Positions 50,450 to 59,862 of a stretch of DNA of 64,000 nucleotides are shown here, one piece after another. The notes below the pieces were generated by a model. That model was not told where the DNA came from and searched no databases. It saw nothing but the letters and a program-made list of their open reading frames with translations. Source of the DNA: Nocardiopsis sp. CNT312 (GTDB taxonomy: Bacteria > Actinomycetota > Actinomycetes > Streptosporangiales > Streptosporangiaceae); contig NZ_KI911537.1 of NCBI RefSeq assembly GCF_000515115.1, positions 168,418-232,417 on the forward strand. Reading direction: 5' to 3'. The translations under genes and the position numbers were made by a program. Position 1 is the first letter of the stretch. Each line of letters opens with the position of its first letter.

Positions 50450-51508
50450 GTGTCCACACCAGTACCCGCCTCCGCCCGGCTGCGCGTCCTGACCGCGGCC
50501 GCCGCCGTCCTGCTGTTCACCTCGGCCTGCACCGCGGAGGAACGGTCGGTACCGTCCCCGGGGGTCGACGGCCGCACGCGGGACCTGTCCTTCTCCGTGG
50601 ACGACAGCGCCGTGTTCGCCACCTTCACCGCCCCCGACAGCACGGTGGGGCCGGTGCCCGGTGCCCTCATCATCTCCGGCAGCGGCGGAACGGACCGTGA
50701 CGGCAACGCCGAGGTCCGCCCCGACGCGGACACCAACCTCAACTTCTCCCGGCTCTTGGCCGAGGCCGGTGTGGCCTCGCTGCGCTATGACAAGCTGGGC
50801 AGCGGAGAGACCGGGTTGGGCGGCCTGGATCCGGACGCCGAGGTGGACCCGGAGGTCTTCGACCGGCAGATGACCGCGGCCTACGAGGAGCTCCTCTCCC
50901 AGCCGGAGGTAGACCCCGAGCGCACGGTGATCGTCGGGCACAGTGAGGGCTCCCTGTACGCCCTGCGCGCACACGAACTCCTGGAGGGGTCCCCCGCGCT
51001 GGTCCTGGCAGCCCCGCCGGGCACCCGCATGCTGGACGTCATCGACCGCCAGCTCACCGAGCAGGTCCGCCGGGCCGAGGCCTCCGGGCGGCTCGACGGG
51101 TCCGAGGCCGTCGACACGCTCTCCTACGCGCGCGCGGCGCGGGCCGCCCTGCGCGGCGGCCGGGATCTACCCGAGGACGCCGACCAGCTCTCGGGGATCT
51201 TCTCCGAGAACAACATCGGCTTCCTGCGCTGGATCGACGCCTTCGACCCGGTGGATCTGGCCCGGGACCTGCCTGCGGACACCCCGGTCCTGGTGCTGTG
51301 GGGTGAGGAGGACGCCCAGATCACCCGGGAGGAGGTCGACCGCCTCATGACAGGGCTCAGCGGCGCCGAGCGCGTCGATGTTCCGGGTGCCGACCACATC
51401 TTCCGGGAGTTCGAGGACGAGCCCGGGGCGACCGTCCTGGACGCCGACCGGCCCTTCGCCCCCGAGGTGGCACCCGCTCTGGAAGGCTTTCTCGACGACG
51501 CGTGGTGA
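50450..51508 (+). CDS. Alpha/beta-hydrolase lipoprotein
   Basis: A 352-aa protein from GTG 50450, six bases after AAGGTG (GTG 50441 is an alternative). The signal RLRVLTAAAAVLLFTSACTAEE has a lipobox-like TSAC, so the mature protein should be tethered to the membrane outside the cell. The hydrolase core shows GALIISGSGGTDRDGN (oxyanion region), RYDKLGSGET, the nucleophile elbow VGHSEGS, VLVLWGEEDAQI with an Asp and GADHIFREF with the His of the triad. Related actinobacterial secreted hydrolases act on peptides or esters; substrate not deducible. It stands alone after lexA. Confidence 0.85.
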   Translation: MSTPVPASARLRVLTAAAAVLLFTSACTAEERSVPSPGVDGRTRDLSFSVDDSAVFATFTAPDSTVGPVPGALIISGSGGTDRDGNAEVRPDADTNLNFSRLLAEAGVASLRYDKLGSGETGLGGLDPDAEVDPEVFDRQMTAAYEELLSQPEVDPERTVIVGHSEGSLYALRAHELLEGSPALVLAAPPGTRMLDVIDRQLTEQVRRAEASGRLDGSEAVDTLSYARAARAALRGGRDLPEDADQLSGIFSENNIGFLRWIDAFDPVDLARDLPADTPVLVLWGEEDAQITREEVDRLMTGLSGAERVDVPGADHIFREFEDEPGATVLDADRPFAPEVAPALEGFLDDAW

Positions 51509-51681
51509 TGACCGCGCCGGGCTCCCGGAGCCCAGCCGTCCGGCTTTGGCCCGCGGCCGGAAGCGGAGCGGGGACACCGCCGGTGTCCCGCAGGACGAGA
51601 CGAGCCGCAGCAAGGAACGGGCAAGGCGCCGTCGAGGGCAAAGAACGTCTGGCCTCGGGGCCACCCGGGCGCCCCGGAAGA

Positions 51682-51735
51682 GAACCGCGCCGCAGACGTC
51701 CTTTGCGGGCGGTGGCGTGCGGCGGACGGACCTGT
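51682..51735. repeat. Dispersed intergenic element, copy B
   Basis: The stretch opening GAACCGCGCCGCAGACGTCC aligns along its length with the 52-bp tandem units at 34917-35124 and shares CGTCCTTTGCGGGCGGTG with the element at 6257. It lies between the convergent stops at 51508 and 51755. The genes at all three places are unrelated. Confidence 0.5.
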
Positions 51736-51754
51736 GAGAGAAGCATGAATACCG

Positions 51755-52393
51755 TCAGTCGGACAGGGCGGCCACCGCTGCGCGGGCGAGCTCTTCGGCG
51801 CCCTCCAGCGCCCGTTCCTCATCCACGGAGTTCCTGACGGCGTAGTCGGCGGCGGCCCCGTAACAGGTCTCCAGGTACAGGTTGGACTCCCGGACACCGA
51901 CGCACCCGGCGGGAAAGCCCCCGGCCCGGTACCAGGCGGCCGCCTCGTCTCCGAGGTCGGCCACCAGCGCGGTCTGGGGGTTCGCGGTGGTGTGCGCGAA
52001 GTTGTCCTCTGCGGTGAGCACACCGCCCGGCCCCGGCGAGGCGACCACCACCAGAGTGGCGAAGGCCGGTACGGCCTCCCCCTGCCCCTCGGGGGTGGCC
52101 CAGCGGCACTGCCACCCCTCACCGAAGGCGTGCTGACCGTTGCCGACCGGTTCCTCCAACGCCAGCTCGTAGCCGGGCACGAGGCCCGCGAGCGCCTCGG
52201 TCTCCCCTTCGGCGCACACCGGCGCGGCTTCGAAGCGGCCGGTTTCCAGGCGCTCCCGGGACAGCAGGAACCAGACCCCGCCGACCACGCACAGGACCGC
52301 CAGCAGGGTCAGGACCACCACGCCCGCAGCGGCGCAGCCCCGGCTCCGGGGCTGGACCGACGGCACGACCGGACGCTGGTACGGGTGGTTCAC
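51755..52393 (-). CDS. Membrane-anchored protein of unknown function
   Basis: A 212-aa protein from GTG 52393; its start overlaps the stop of the upstream gene by GTGA, so the two are co-translated. A single membrane span ~20-44 (GCAAAGVVVLTLLAVLCVVGGVWFLL) leaves a ~170-residue outer domain with Cys residues in APVCAEGE, GWQCRWAT, GCVGVRE and LETCYGAA, likely two disulfides. The soluble domain resembles, loosely, the DUF3558-like lipoprotein domain of actinomycetes, but I would not assign it. Function unknown. Confidence 0.72.
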   Translation of the reverse strand: MNHPYQRPVVPSVQPRSRGCAAAGVVVLTLLAVLCVVGGVWFLLSRERLETGRFEAAPVCAEGETEALAGLVPGYELALEEPVGNGQHAFGEGWQCRWATPEGQGEAVPAFATLVVVASPGPGGVLTAEDNFAHTTANPQTALVADLGDEAAAWYRAGGFPAGCVGVRESNLYLETCYGAAADYAVRNSVDEERALEGAEELARAAVAALSD

Positions 52394-52998
52394 AGGGCCT
52401 CCGCGAGTCGTTCGGCAAAGGCCACCACGATTTCGCGGGCCTGTTCGGCCTGGTCGGGTCCGCTTCCGGCGGTGTCGGCGTAGGACAGGCGTACCAGGAG
52501 GTTGTCACTGCGAAAGGCCAGGTCGGCCGTTCCGGAGACGCGTTCCAGCCATACGTGGGCCTCGGGCCCCGAGGACAGTTCCACGGTGTGTCCGTGTTCG
52601 GGGACCAGCGCGGCGAGGAGGCCTCCGGCGTGCCCGGTTCCGGGGAGGGGGGTGTCCTGCTCCGTGTCGGTGAGCAGCGCGGAGAACTCGACCCGAAGCG
52701 TGCCGGGGGTCTCGGACCGGCCGAGCGAGGTCCAGGCGCACACGGTGTTCTCACCGTCCGGCAGCGGGCCGGAGGCCGCGGTCTCGGGCAGCGCGCCGGG
52801 CAGTGCCTCCTCGACAGCGGCCGCGGGGACCACGGAACACGCGGGTGCGGACGTGTGGACGTCACCCGAGGGGATCCCGGCCTCGTCCGCGGCGAGCACC
52901 AGGCCGCCGGTGATCGCCGCGGCGGACAGGACCGCGGCTCCGCCCACGACGAGGACGCCGCGGATCAGCGCACCGCGCACACCACCGGACGGGGGCAT
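52390..52998 (-). CDS. Small envelope protein, DUF3558-like
   Basis: A 202-aa protein from ATG 52998 (MPPSGGVRGALIRGVLVVGG). Residues ~12-35 form a signal anchor (LIRGVLVVGGAAVLSAAAITGGLVL). The outer part has CSVVPAAAVEEALPG near residue 53, CAWTSL near 92 and a terminal FAERLAEAL helix: a spacing of Cys seen in DUF3558-type lipoproteins, though no lipobox Cys is present. It overlaps the following gene by four bases. Its relation to leuS, immediately upstream on the same strand, is only positional since a terminator lies between. Confidence 0.72.
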   Translation of the reverse strand: MPPSGGVRGALIRGVLVVGGAAVLSAAAITGGLVLAADEAGIPSGDVHTSAPACSVVPAAAVEEALPGALPETAASGPLPDGENTVCAWTSLGRSETPGTLRVEFSALLTDTEQDTPLPGTGHAGGLLAALVPEHGHTVELSSGPEAHVWLERVSGTADLAFRSDNLLVRLSYADTAGSGPDQAEQAREIVVAFAERLAEAL

Positions 52999-53045
52999 AT
53001 CCGGTCACCGCCTCCCTGATCGGTCGTCACGCTGTCCCTGGCGCG

Positions 53046-53073
53046 CGGCGGTGGCCGTACCCGGCCGCCGCCG
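53046..53073 (-). terminator. leuS terminator hairpin
   Basis: Twelve-base arms (53046-53057 and 53062-53073) pair with one G-T wobble around loop TACC, 10 bases past the leuS stop. Confidence 0.75.
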
Positions 53074-53083
53074 CGCCGACGGG

Positions 53084-55579
53084 TCAGCCGACGACGATGT
53101 TCACCAGCTTCGGTGCGCGCACGATCACCTTGCGGATCTGCTGGTCACCGATGAACCCTTGGGCCTTCTCCGAGGCCAGTGCCAGCTTCTCCAGCTCTGC
53201 CGGGTCGATGTCGGGGGCCACGGTGAGCTTGTCGCGGACCTTGCTCTGCACCTGCACGACGCAGGTGACCGACTCCTGGACCAGCAGCTCGGGGTCGGCC
53301 TCGGGCCAGTTGCCGACGGCCACCGAGCCGGTGCGGCCCAGCTTCTCCCAGCCCTCCTCAGCAACGTAGGGCGCGAACAGGGACAGGGCCACGGCCGTGA
53401 ACTCGGCCGCCTCACGCACGGCCGGGTCGGCGGCGCCGGGGCCGGAGTCGATCGCCCGGCGCGTGGCGGAGACCAGTTCCATGATGCGGGCGATGGCCAC
53501 GTTGAACCGGCGGGTCTCGACCAGAGAGGTGATCTGGTCGATGGCGCGGTGGGCGGCACGGCGCAGTTCGGTGCTGCCCGAGGCGGGGTCGGTGCCGGGC
53601 TCACCGGCCGCGCCCGCCTCGCACATCACCCGGTAGGCGCGGTTGAGGAACTTCTGCGCGGCGGTCACGGACACGTCCGCCCAGTCGACGTCCTCCTCGG
53701 GCGGGCTGGCGAAGAGCATGGTCAGGCGGACCGCGTCCACGCCGTAGGTGTCGATCTCCCGCCCCAGGTCCACGCCGTTGCCCAGGGACTTGGACATGGC
53801 CTTGCCCTCGTTGATGACCTGGCCCTGGTTGGTCAGGCGCCGGAAGGGTTCGTCGAAGGCGACCATGCCCAGGTCGTGGAGGACCTTTGTGAAGAAGCGC
53901 GCGTACAGCAGGTGCAGCGTGGCGTGCTCCTTGCCGCCGATGTAGTGGTCGACGGGGCCCCACTTGTTGACGGCGTCGGTGTCGAAGGGCGCTGTGTCCA
54001 GCCGCGGCGAGCAGTAGCGCAGGAAGTACCAGGACGAGTCGACGAACGTGTCCATGGTGTCGGTGTCACGCTGGGCGGGCCCGCCGCAGGAGGGGCAGGC
54101 GGTCTCGACCCAGTCGGTGGCGGCGGCCAGCGGAGAGACGCCCCTGGGGGCCAGTTCGGCGCCCTTGAGCTCGGGCAGGGTGACCGGAAGCTGGTCGTCG
54201 GGGACGGGGACCTCGCGGCAGGAGGGGCAGTGGACGATCGGGATCGGCGTGCCCCAGTAGCGCTGGCGGGACAGCAGCCAGTCGCGCAGGCGGTAGTTGA
54301 CGGTGCCGGCTCCGGTGCCGCGCTCGGCCAGCACCTCGACGATGCGGTCGAGGGCCTCGGCCTTGCTCATGCCGTCGAGCGGGCCGGAGTCGCGCAGGGT
54401 GCCCTCACCCGCGGTGGCCGTCCCGGTCTCGGCGGGGTCGGGCTCACCGGTCTCCACCACGACCCGCACGGGCAGGTCGAAGGCCAGCGCGAAGTCGAGG
54501 TCACGCTGGTCGTGCGCGGGCACGGCCATGATCGCGCCGTGGCCGTAGTCGGCCAGGACGTAGTCGGCGGCCCAGACCGGCATGCGCTCGCCGTTGACCG
54601 GGTTGATCGCGTGGCGGCCCAGGAACACACCGGTCTTGGGGCGCTCGGTGGCCTGGCGCTCGATGTCGGAGAGCCTGGCGACCTCGGCGCGGTAGGCGTC
54701 GAAGGCCTCGCGCTGCTCGGGCGCGCACAGTTCGTCGGCCAGGTCGGCGTCGGCCGCCACGACGAAGAAGGTGGCCCCGTAGAGGGTGTCGGGGCGGGTG
54801 GTGAAGACGGTGACCGGCTCGTCGCGGCCCTCGATCCGGAAGTGGACGTCGGCGCCTGTGGAACGTCCGATCCAGTTGCGCTGCATGGCCAGGATCTCGT
54901 CCGGCCAGCGGCCGCCGTCGAGCTGGTCCATGTCGTCCAGCAGGCGCTGGGCGTAGTCGGTGATCTTGAAGTACCACTGGTTCAGGCTGCGGCGCACGAC
55001 GTCGGAGCCGCACCGCTCGCACCGGCCCTGGACGACCTGTTCGTTGGCGAGCACGGTCTGGTCCTTGGGGCACCAGTTGACCCGGCCGTCCTTGCGGTAG
55101 GCCAGTCCGCGCTCGAAGAAGCGCAGGAACAGCCACTGGTTCCACTTGTAGTACTCGGGGTCGCTGGTGTGCAGGCGGCGCGACCAGTCGACGCCGATTC
55201 CGTAGCGGCGGAACGAGGAGGCCTGGGTCTCGATGTTGGCGTAGGTCCACTCGGCGGGGTGGGAGTCGTTCTTGATGGCCGCGTTCTCCGCGGGCAGGCC
55301 GAAGGAGTCCCAGCCGATGGGGTGGAGGACGTTGTCGCCGCGCTGGAGCCGGTAGCGGGCGATGACGTCGCCGATCGCGTAGGCCTCCGCGTGGCCCATG
55401 TGCAGGTCCCCGGAGGGGTAGGCGAACATGTCGACCACGTAGCTGCGGGGGCGTTCGTCCCCCGCCTCCTCGTCGGCCTGGAACGGAAGCTCGGCGGCCC
55501 AGCGCGCCTGCCACTTGTCCTGGAGGGCGCGGGCGTCGTAGGTGTCGCCCGTCCTGTGGTCGCCGTCTACCGCTGTCAT
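53084..55579 (-). CDS. leuS: Leucyl-tRNA synthetase
   Basis: An 831-aa class I synthetase from ATG 55579. The HIGH element is HMGH at residues 60-63 ([17 protein letters not shown]) and the KMSKS loop is [10 protein letters not shown] at about 593. Further LeuRS marks: [15 protein letters not shown]-like [40 protein letters not shown] with the Zn Cys in [10 protein letters not shown], and the editing domain ([21 protein letters not shown]). The C-terminal domain [13 protein letters not shown] is present and length is standard. It is essential and stands alone; its divergent neighbour is the acyl-CoA ligase. I see no T-box in the 316-bp upstream region. Confidence 0.96.
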   Translation of the reverse strand: MTAVDGDHRTGDTYDARALQDKWQARWAAELPFQADEEAGDERPRSYVVDMFAYPSGDLHMGHAEAYAIGDVIARYRLQRGDNVLHPIGWDSFGLPAENAAIKNDSHPAEWTYANIETQASSFRRYGIGVDWSRRLHTSDPEYYKWNQWLFLRFFERGLAYRKDGRVNWCPKDQTVLANEQVVQGRCERCGSDVVRRSLNQWYFKITDYAQRLLDDMDQLDGGRWPDEILAMQRNWIGRSTGADVHFRIEGRDEPVTVFTTRPDTLYGATFFVVAADADLADELCAPEQREAFDAYRAEVARLSDIERQATERPKTGVFLGRHAINPVNGERMPVWAADYVLADYGHGAIMAVPAHDQRDLDFALAFDLPVRVVVETGEPDPAETGTATAGEGTLRDSGPLDGMSKAEALDRIVEVLAERGTGAGTVNYRLRDWLLSRQRYWGTPIPIVHCPSCREVPVPDDQLPVTLPELKGAELAPRGVSPLAAATDWVETACPSCGGPAQRDTDTMDTFVDSSWYFLRYCSPRLDTAPFDTDAVNKWGPVDHYIGGKEHATLHLLYARFFTKVLHDLGMVAFDEPFRRLTNQGQVINEGKAMSKSLGNGVDLGREIDTYGVDAVRLTMLFASPPEEDVDWADVSVTAAQKFLNRAYRVMCEAGAAGEPGTDPASGSTELRRAAHRAIDQITSLVETRRFNVAIARIMELVSATRRAIDSGPGAADPAVREAAEFTAVALSLFAPYVAEEGWEKLGRTGSVAVGNWPEADPELLVQESVTCVVQVQSKVRDKLTVAPDIDPAELEKLALASEKAQGFIGDQQIRKVIVRAPKLVNIVVG

Positions 55580-55895
55580 CGGTGAATGTTCCCTAACCGG
55601 TCTCTCGGGTGGATTGCACGCGGTGGGGGCCCGTGGCGACGGTGCCGCGGGGCACGCGCGTTCGCCCCCAGGTTAGCGCCACGCAGCGGACAGCGACGAA
55701 CGGATACCACAGACCTGTGGACGGGGGGCGTCCGGGCTGCCCTGGCACCCTTTTCCGAACACCGTTAGGTTTCAACTGCGTAGCGGACAGCCAAACCGAC
55801 CAGCTGGTTTGTTACCCTTCCGTTTCAGTGACGCAGAACACGAGATTCAGATCACATCCGAATCTTTCCTCACCATGTAGCGGGAGGCCCCCTCA
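55580..55895. other. 316-bp divergent promoter region, leuS / acyl-CoA ligase
   Basis: No gene. A 10-base palindrome ACCAGCTGGT at 55799-55808 sits in a less GC-rich segment (AACCGACCAGCTGGTTTGTTACCC) about 90 bases upstream of the ligase start; it could be an operator, but it is short. GGGAGGCC ribosome-binding sequence is at the right edge. Confidence 0.45.
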
Positions 55896-57452
55896 ATGCT
55901 CAACCTGTCCGTGATCCTGGAGGACGGAGCCCGCGCGGTTCCGGAGAAGGATTGTCTGGTCTCCGGCGACCTTCGCCTCAACTACGCGACCGTCAACATG
56001 ATCGCCGACCAGGTCGCCAACCTCCTGGTCTCCCGGGGCGTCCAGCCCGGCGACCGCATCGCGCTCGCCAGCCCGAACACCCCCTACTTCCCCTTCGTGT
56101 ACTTCGGCGCCCTCAAGGCCGGCGCGGTCGTGGTCCCTCTCAACGTGCTGCTGACCGCTCCGGAGATCCAGTACCACCTGGAGGACTCCGGGGCCAAGGC
56201 GATCTTCGCCTTCACCGGCAGCCCTGAGCTCCCCCTGGGCGAACGCGCCTTCGAGGCCTTCGGCAACGTGGACTCCTGCGAGTTCTACGTCGACCTGCCC
56301 GCCGCGGCCGGCTCGACCGAGTCCAGCATCGAGGGCGCCGAGACCCTGTGGTCTGCCCTGGCGGGGCAGCCCGGCACGTTCGAGTCGGTGCAGTCCGACT
56401 CCGAGGACACCGCCGTCATCATCTACACCAGCGGCACGACCGGTCGGCCCAAGGGCGCTGAGCTGAGCCACAACAACCTGCTGCTGAACGCGGTCGTCGC
56501 CGACCGCAACGCCGACAAGTCCCCCGACGGGCGCGACGTGGCCCTCACCGTCCTGCCGCTGTTCCACATCTTCGGACAGACCGTCATGCTCAACTCGGTG
56601 CTGTACCGGCACGGGACGATGGTCCTCATGCCGCGCTTCGACGGCGCCGAGGCGCTCAGGCTCATGGAGAAGGAGGGCGTGACCGCGTTCGCCGGCGTCC
56701 CCACCATGTACTGGGGCCTGCTGACCGCAGTGCAGTCCGCCGAGCCGGGCACCTACGACGTGGAGAAGATTACGAGCACCGTCGTCGACGCGGCCTCCGG
56801 CGGCTCCTCCCTGCCCCAGCAGCTCTCCGACGACTTCACCGAGGCCTTCGGCATCGGGATCAAGGAGGGCTACGGCCTGTCCGAGACCTCGCCGATCGTC
56901 TCCTTCAACAACCCCAACATCAAGGCCAAGGCCGGCTCCATCGGCCTGCCGGTGTGGGGTGTGGAGATGAAGCTCATCGACTCCGAGTGGAACGACGCCG
57001 AGAGCGAGGGCGAGATCGCCGTCCGCGGCCACTGCGTGATGAAGGGGTACTACAACCGTCCCGAGGTCAACGCCGAGGTCCTCAACAACGGCTGGTTCCG
57101 CACCGGCGACATCGCCCGCCGGGACGAGGAGGGCTTCTACTTCATCATCGACCGCTCCAAGGACATGATCATCCGCGGCGGCTACAACGTCTACCCGCGC
57201 GAGGTCGAAGAGGTCCTGATGACCCACCCGGAGATCAGCCTGGCCGCCGTGGTGGGCGTCGAGCACGACACCCACGGCGAGGAGGTCAAGGCGTTCATCA
57301 TCCGCGAGCCCGACGCCGACCTCGACGAGCAGTCGCTCATCGACTGGTCCAAGGAGCGCCTAGCCGGGTACAAGTACCCCCGCCTCGTGGAGTTCCGCAC
57401 CGAGCTGCCCATGACCGCCACCGGGAAGATCCTCAAGCGCGAACTGCGCTAG
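55896..57452 (+). CDS. Long-chain fatty-acid--CoA ligase (AMP-forming)
   Basis: A 518-aa member of the ANL superfamily from ATG 55896 behind GGGAGGCC. AMP-binding motif YTSGTTGRPKG at 177-187; A5-like GYGLSETSPIVSFNN; GEIAVRGHCVMKGYYNRPE; A8-type WFRTGDIARRDEEGFYFIIDRSKDMIIRGGYNVYPREVEE; and the terminal Lys motif PMTATGKILKRELR. The family activates fatty acids to acyl-CoA for degradation or lipid synthesis. The RSKDMI segment and PxRVEE-type hinge are intact, so it should be active. Such enzymes are the usual targets of Pat-type acetyltransferases: the modified Lys would be in PMTATGKIL. A perfect 40-bp palindrome ends the gene. Confidence 0.9.
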   Translation: MLNLSVILEDGARAVPEKDCLVSGDLRLNYATVNMIADQVANLLVSRGVQPGDRIALASPNTPYFPFVYFGALKAGAVVVPLNVLLTAPEIQYHLEDSGAKAIFAFTGSPELPLGERAFEAFGNVDSCEFYVDLPAAAGSTESSIEGAETLWSALAGQPGTFESVQSDSEDTAVIIYTSGTTGRPKGAELSHNNLLLNAVVADRNADKSPDGRDVALTVLPLFHIFGQTVMLNSVLYRHGTMVLMPRFDGAEALRLMEKEGVTAFAGVPTMYWGLLTAVQSAEPGTYDVEKITSTVVDAASGGSSLPQQLSDDFTEAFGIGIKEGYGLSETSPIVSFNNPNIKAKAGSIGLPVWGVEMKLIDSEWNDAESEGEIAVRGHCVMKGYYNRPEVNAEVLNNGWFRTGDIARRDEEGFYFIIDRSKDMIIRGGYNVYPREVEEVLMTHPEISLAAVVGVEHDTHGEEVKAFIIREPDADLDEQSLIDWSKERLAGYKYPRLVEFRTELPMTATGKILKRELR

Positions 57453-57479
57453 AGGGCTCCTCCTCCGCCCGCGTCCCAG

Positions 57480-57519
57480 GGGGCAGGCGTGCGGGCGGGC
57501 CCGCCCGCACGCCTGCCCC
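57480..57519 (+). terminator. Perfect 40-bp palindromic terminator after the acyl-CoA ligase
   Basis: Two perfectly complementary 20-base arms (57480-57499, 57500-57519), extremely G+C-rich, start 27 bases after the stop. Confidence 0.82.
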
Positions 57520-57600
57520 GGCGCGCCGGGCGGCGAGGTCTCTGACGAATGGAGTGTGGACCGTGCCTGGGTGCGGTTTGGGAAGCGGGGGCGGTGCGCG

Positions 57601-57885
57601 GTGAGCGGGACCGGGCCCTCCCCCACCGAGGTCGTCATCAGTTGGCTCCCCCACGACGCGCGCTTCCGCGAGCGAGCGGTGCGGCACGCGCTGGCCGACC
57701 CCGCCGGGCGGAGCCTGTCCGCCTACGTGCACGGGCTGGTCGACCGCAGCAGCGACGACGGGCGGCCGCTGAGCGCGTACGACCTGCGCACCATGGCCGC
57801 CGTGCGCCAAGACCTGGACCACCGCCCCCTCTCCGCCGTGGACTGGCGCCGAGTCCGGGAGAAACTGGTCGGGGGCGGGTGGTGA
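57601..57885 (+). CDS. Small basic protein of unknown function
   Basis: A 94-aa protein taken from GTG 57601; a start at 57556 would add 15 residues. The sequence SGTGPSPTEVVISWLPHDARFRERAVRHALADPAGRSLSAYVHGLVDRSSDDGRPLSAYDLRTMAAVRQDLDHRPLSAVDWRRVREKLVGGGW has two similar halves each containing a GRxLSAY element (RSLSAYVHGLVD, RPLSAYDLRTMAAV). No known family. Codon use and lack of a better overlapping gene support it. Confidence 0.55.
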   Translation: MSGTGPSPTEVVISWLPHDARFRERAVRHALADPAGRSLSAYVHGLVDRSSDDGRPLSAYDLRTMAAVRQDLDHRPLSAVDWRRVREKLVGGGW

Positions 57886-57930
57886 GCGGCCGGTACGCGC
57901 CCTGCGCGGCGCGCTCGCGGACGGGTTCTC

Positions 57931-58416
57931 CTAATCGGCGAGGCCGGTCACCTGACGCAGGGTGGCCACGAGTTCGGCGCGTTTGTACACGGCCAGGCCG
58001 ATGGCGGCGCTGAACGCGGCGAGCATGTGTACGAAGACCATGGGGTCGCCCGCCGCGAACCGCTCCGCGGCCTCCTCCTCACCCACCGAGTGGGCCTCCC
58101 AGGCCGTGCTGACGGCGAACTCCAGCTCGGGCGGGAGCATCTCCGCGACGGTGCGGGCGACGGCCTCGCGCGAGTCGGCTGGCTTCCACACCACACCGGT
58201 GTGCTGGACCCGGCGGCTGAGGAAGGCCGCGATGACCTTCAGCTCGGACACGACGTCGTCGGCGTTGTCGGCCGCCGCGGGGACCGCCTCGTCGAGCTCG
58301 GCCCGGTTGCGGTCCGCGTAGGCGGCGACGAGGGCGATGGCCGTGCGCTTGACCTGGTCGGACGGGTCGTTCGCGGGCGTCCCGCCGCTCGGGGCGGGGT
58401 GGTCTTCGGAGGACAC
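57931..58416 (-). CDS. Small helical protein of unknown function downstream of tmsB
   Basis: A 161-aa protein from GTG 58416 (VSSEDHPAPSGGTP), six bases after AAGGGA. It is predicted cytoplasmic and mostly helical: QVKRTAIALVAAYADRNRAELDEAVPAAADNADDVVSELKVIAAFLSRRVQ, then PPELEFAVSTAWEAHSVGEEEAAERFAAGDPMVFVHMLAAFSAAIGLAVYKRAELVATLR. No domain recognised. It follows tmsB by 116 bases on the same strand. Some tms loci carry a third gene, tmsC, of unclear role; I cannot tell whether this is its counterpart. Confidence 0.65.
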   Translation of the reverse strand: MSSEDHPAPSGGTPANDPSDQVKRTAIALVAAYADRNRAELDEAVPAAADNADDVVSELKVIAAFLSRRVQHTGVVWKPADSREAVARTVAEMLPPELEFAVSTAWEAHSVGEEEAAERFAAGDPMVFVHMLAAFSAAIGLAVYKRAELVATLRQVTGLAD

Positions 58417-58532
58417 TGCGGGTCCCTTCACGGTGGCTTCTGGTCGGTGTGCCTGACCTCATCATGCCGTGGCGACCGCCCCGGGGGAGCCACAACCGCA
58501 GGATGTCCCCGCGGGCGACCGCCGAGGGCGGG

Positions 58533-59789
58533 TCAGAAGTCCGGCCTCAGCGGCATGTGCGCCTCGGTGCCGTCCAGGCGGACGCCGAGGATCTGGTGCA
58601 ACTGGACCACGTTCATCTCGAAGCCCAGGACGCATCCTGCCATGTAGAGGCGCCAGACCCTCGCGGTGCCCTCCCCGACCTCGGCGACCGCCGCGTCCCA
58701 GTTCCGCTCCAGGTTGGCGCCCCAGCGCCGGAGTGTGAGGGCGTAGTGCTCGCGCAGGTTCTCCTGGTGGCGGATCTCGAACCCGGCGTCGTTCATCGCC
58801 GTCTGGATGGTCCCGGGCCCCTCCAGTTCACCGTCGGGGAAGACGTACCGGTTGATGACGCCCCGGGGGTGGAGGGGTCTGAGGTCGTTGCGCGGCCGGG
58901 TGATGCAGTGGTTGAGCAGGCGTCCTCCCGGGACCAGCTTGTCGTGGAGCGAGGCGAAGTAGGGCGCCAGTTGGTCGGCGCCGACGTGCTCGGTCAGGCC
59001 GATCGAGCTGATCCGGTCGTAGTGGCCGTCGGGGACGTCCCGGTAGTCCATGTGGCGGACTTCGGCCAGGTCCGACAGCCCCTCCTGGGCGATGCGCTTG
59101 GCCGCCCACTCCGCCTGCTGCTTGGACAGGGTGACGCCCAGCGCCTTGACTCCGTACTCGCGCGCGGCGTGCATGACCATGCCGCCCCAGCCGCAGCCGA
59201 CGTCGAGCAGGCGCATGCCGCTCTCCAGCCCGAGCTTGCGGGCGACGAGGTCGTGCTTGCGGAACTGGGCGCTCTCCAGAGACTCCTCGGCGTCGCCGAA
59301 GACGGCGCAGGTGTAGGCCATGGACGGTCCCAGCACCATCGCGTAGAAGGTGTTGGACACGTCGTAGTGGTGGTGGATGACCTCGGCGTCGCGCTCCTTG
59401 GAGTGCCGCCAGCCCAGGCGCGTCAGCCTGCTCTGGCGCATCTCCTGCGGAGGCGGGGCGACCCGGTTGACGAACTTGACCCACCCCACGGAGCGGGCCA
59501 CCCGGAGGAGGTCCCCGATCCCCGGGGCGCGGTCGTTCTCCAGGGCGAAGCGGGCCATGGACCGCAGTGCGGTGTACATGTCGCCCTCCACGTCCAGGTG
59601 CCCGGACACGTAGGCGCGGGTGAGGCCCACGGCGTTCGGCGACTGGGCGAGGTAGTTGACGGCGACCGGTGTGCGCACGCGAAGGGTGTTCTCGGCGCCG
59701 GGAGGGCCGGCCTCGCTGCCGTCGTAGGCGGTGAAGCGGATGGGTGCGTCGGGGCCGACGACCCGCTCGAAGATCTCGGCAAGCCGCAT
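58533..59789 (-). CDS. tmsB: 10-methylene fatty acid methyltransferase (CFA synthase family)
   Basis: A 418-aa cyclopropane-fatty-acid-synthase-like SAM methyltransferase from ATG 59789. SAM-binding motif LLDVGCGWGG at about 194-203; EVIHHHYDVSNTFYAMVLGPSMAYTCAVF is the CFA-type motif preceding it; SSIGLTEHVGADQLAPYFASLHDKL and RWGANLERNWDAAV are also family features. N-terminal ~110 residues form the cap domain. Next to it, upstream on the strand, is an FAD-binding oxidoreductase, the arrangement of tmsB/tmsA (Rv0447c/Rv0449c-like). TmsB methylates the double bond of oleoyl-phospholipid to a 10-methylene product. Gap to tmsA is 73 bases, so they are probably one operon. Confidence 0.88.
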   Translation of the reverse strand: MRLAEIFERVVGPDAPIRFTAYDGSEAGPPGAENTLRVRTPVAVNYLAQSPNAVGLTRAYVSGHLDVEGDMYTALRSMARFALENDRAPGIGDLLRVARSVGWVKFVNRVAPPPQEMRQSRLTRLGWRHSKERDAEVIHHHYDVSNTFYAMVLGPSMAYTCAVFGDAEESLESAQFRKHDLVARKLGLESGMRLLDVGCGWGGMVMHAAREYGVKALGVTLSKQQAEWAAKRIAQEGLSDLAEVRHMDYRDVPDGHYDRISSIGLTEHVGADQLAPYFASLHDKLVPGGRLLNHCITRPRNDLRPLHPRGVINRYVFPDGELEGPGTIQTAMNDAGFEIRHQENLREHYALTLRRWGANLERNWDAAVAEVGEGTARVWRLYMAGCVLGFEMNVVQLHQILGVRLDGTEAHMPLRPDF

Positions 59790-59862
59790 GTTCTCGTCCT
59801 CACTCTCCCGGGCCCGTCCCCGGAGGAGGACCAGCCCGTCTCGTCCTTGGTCCTTCTCGGTG

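Noticed and set aside
55799-55808. ACCAGCTGGT palindrome as a fatty-acid regulator site
   Set aside because: Only ten bases and without symmetric flanks; too short to claim.
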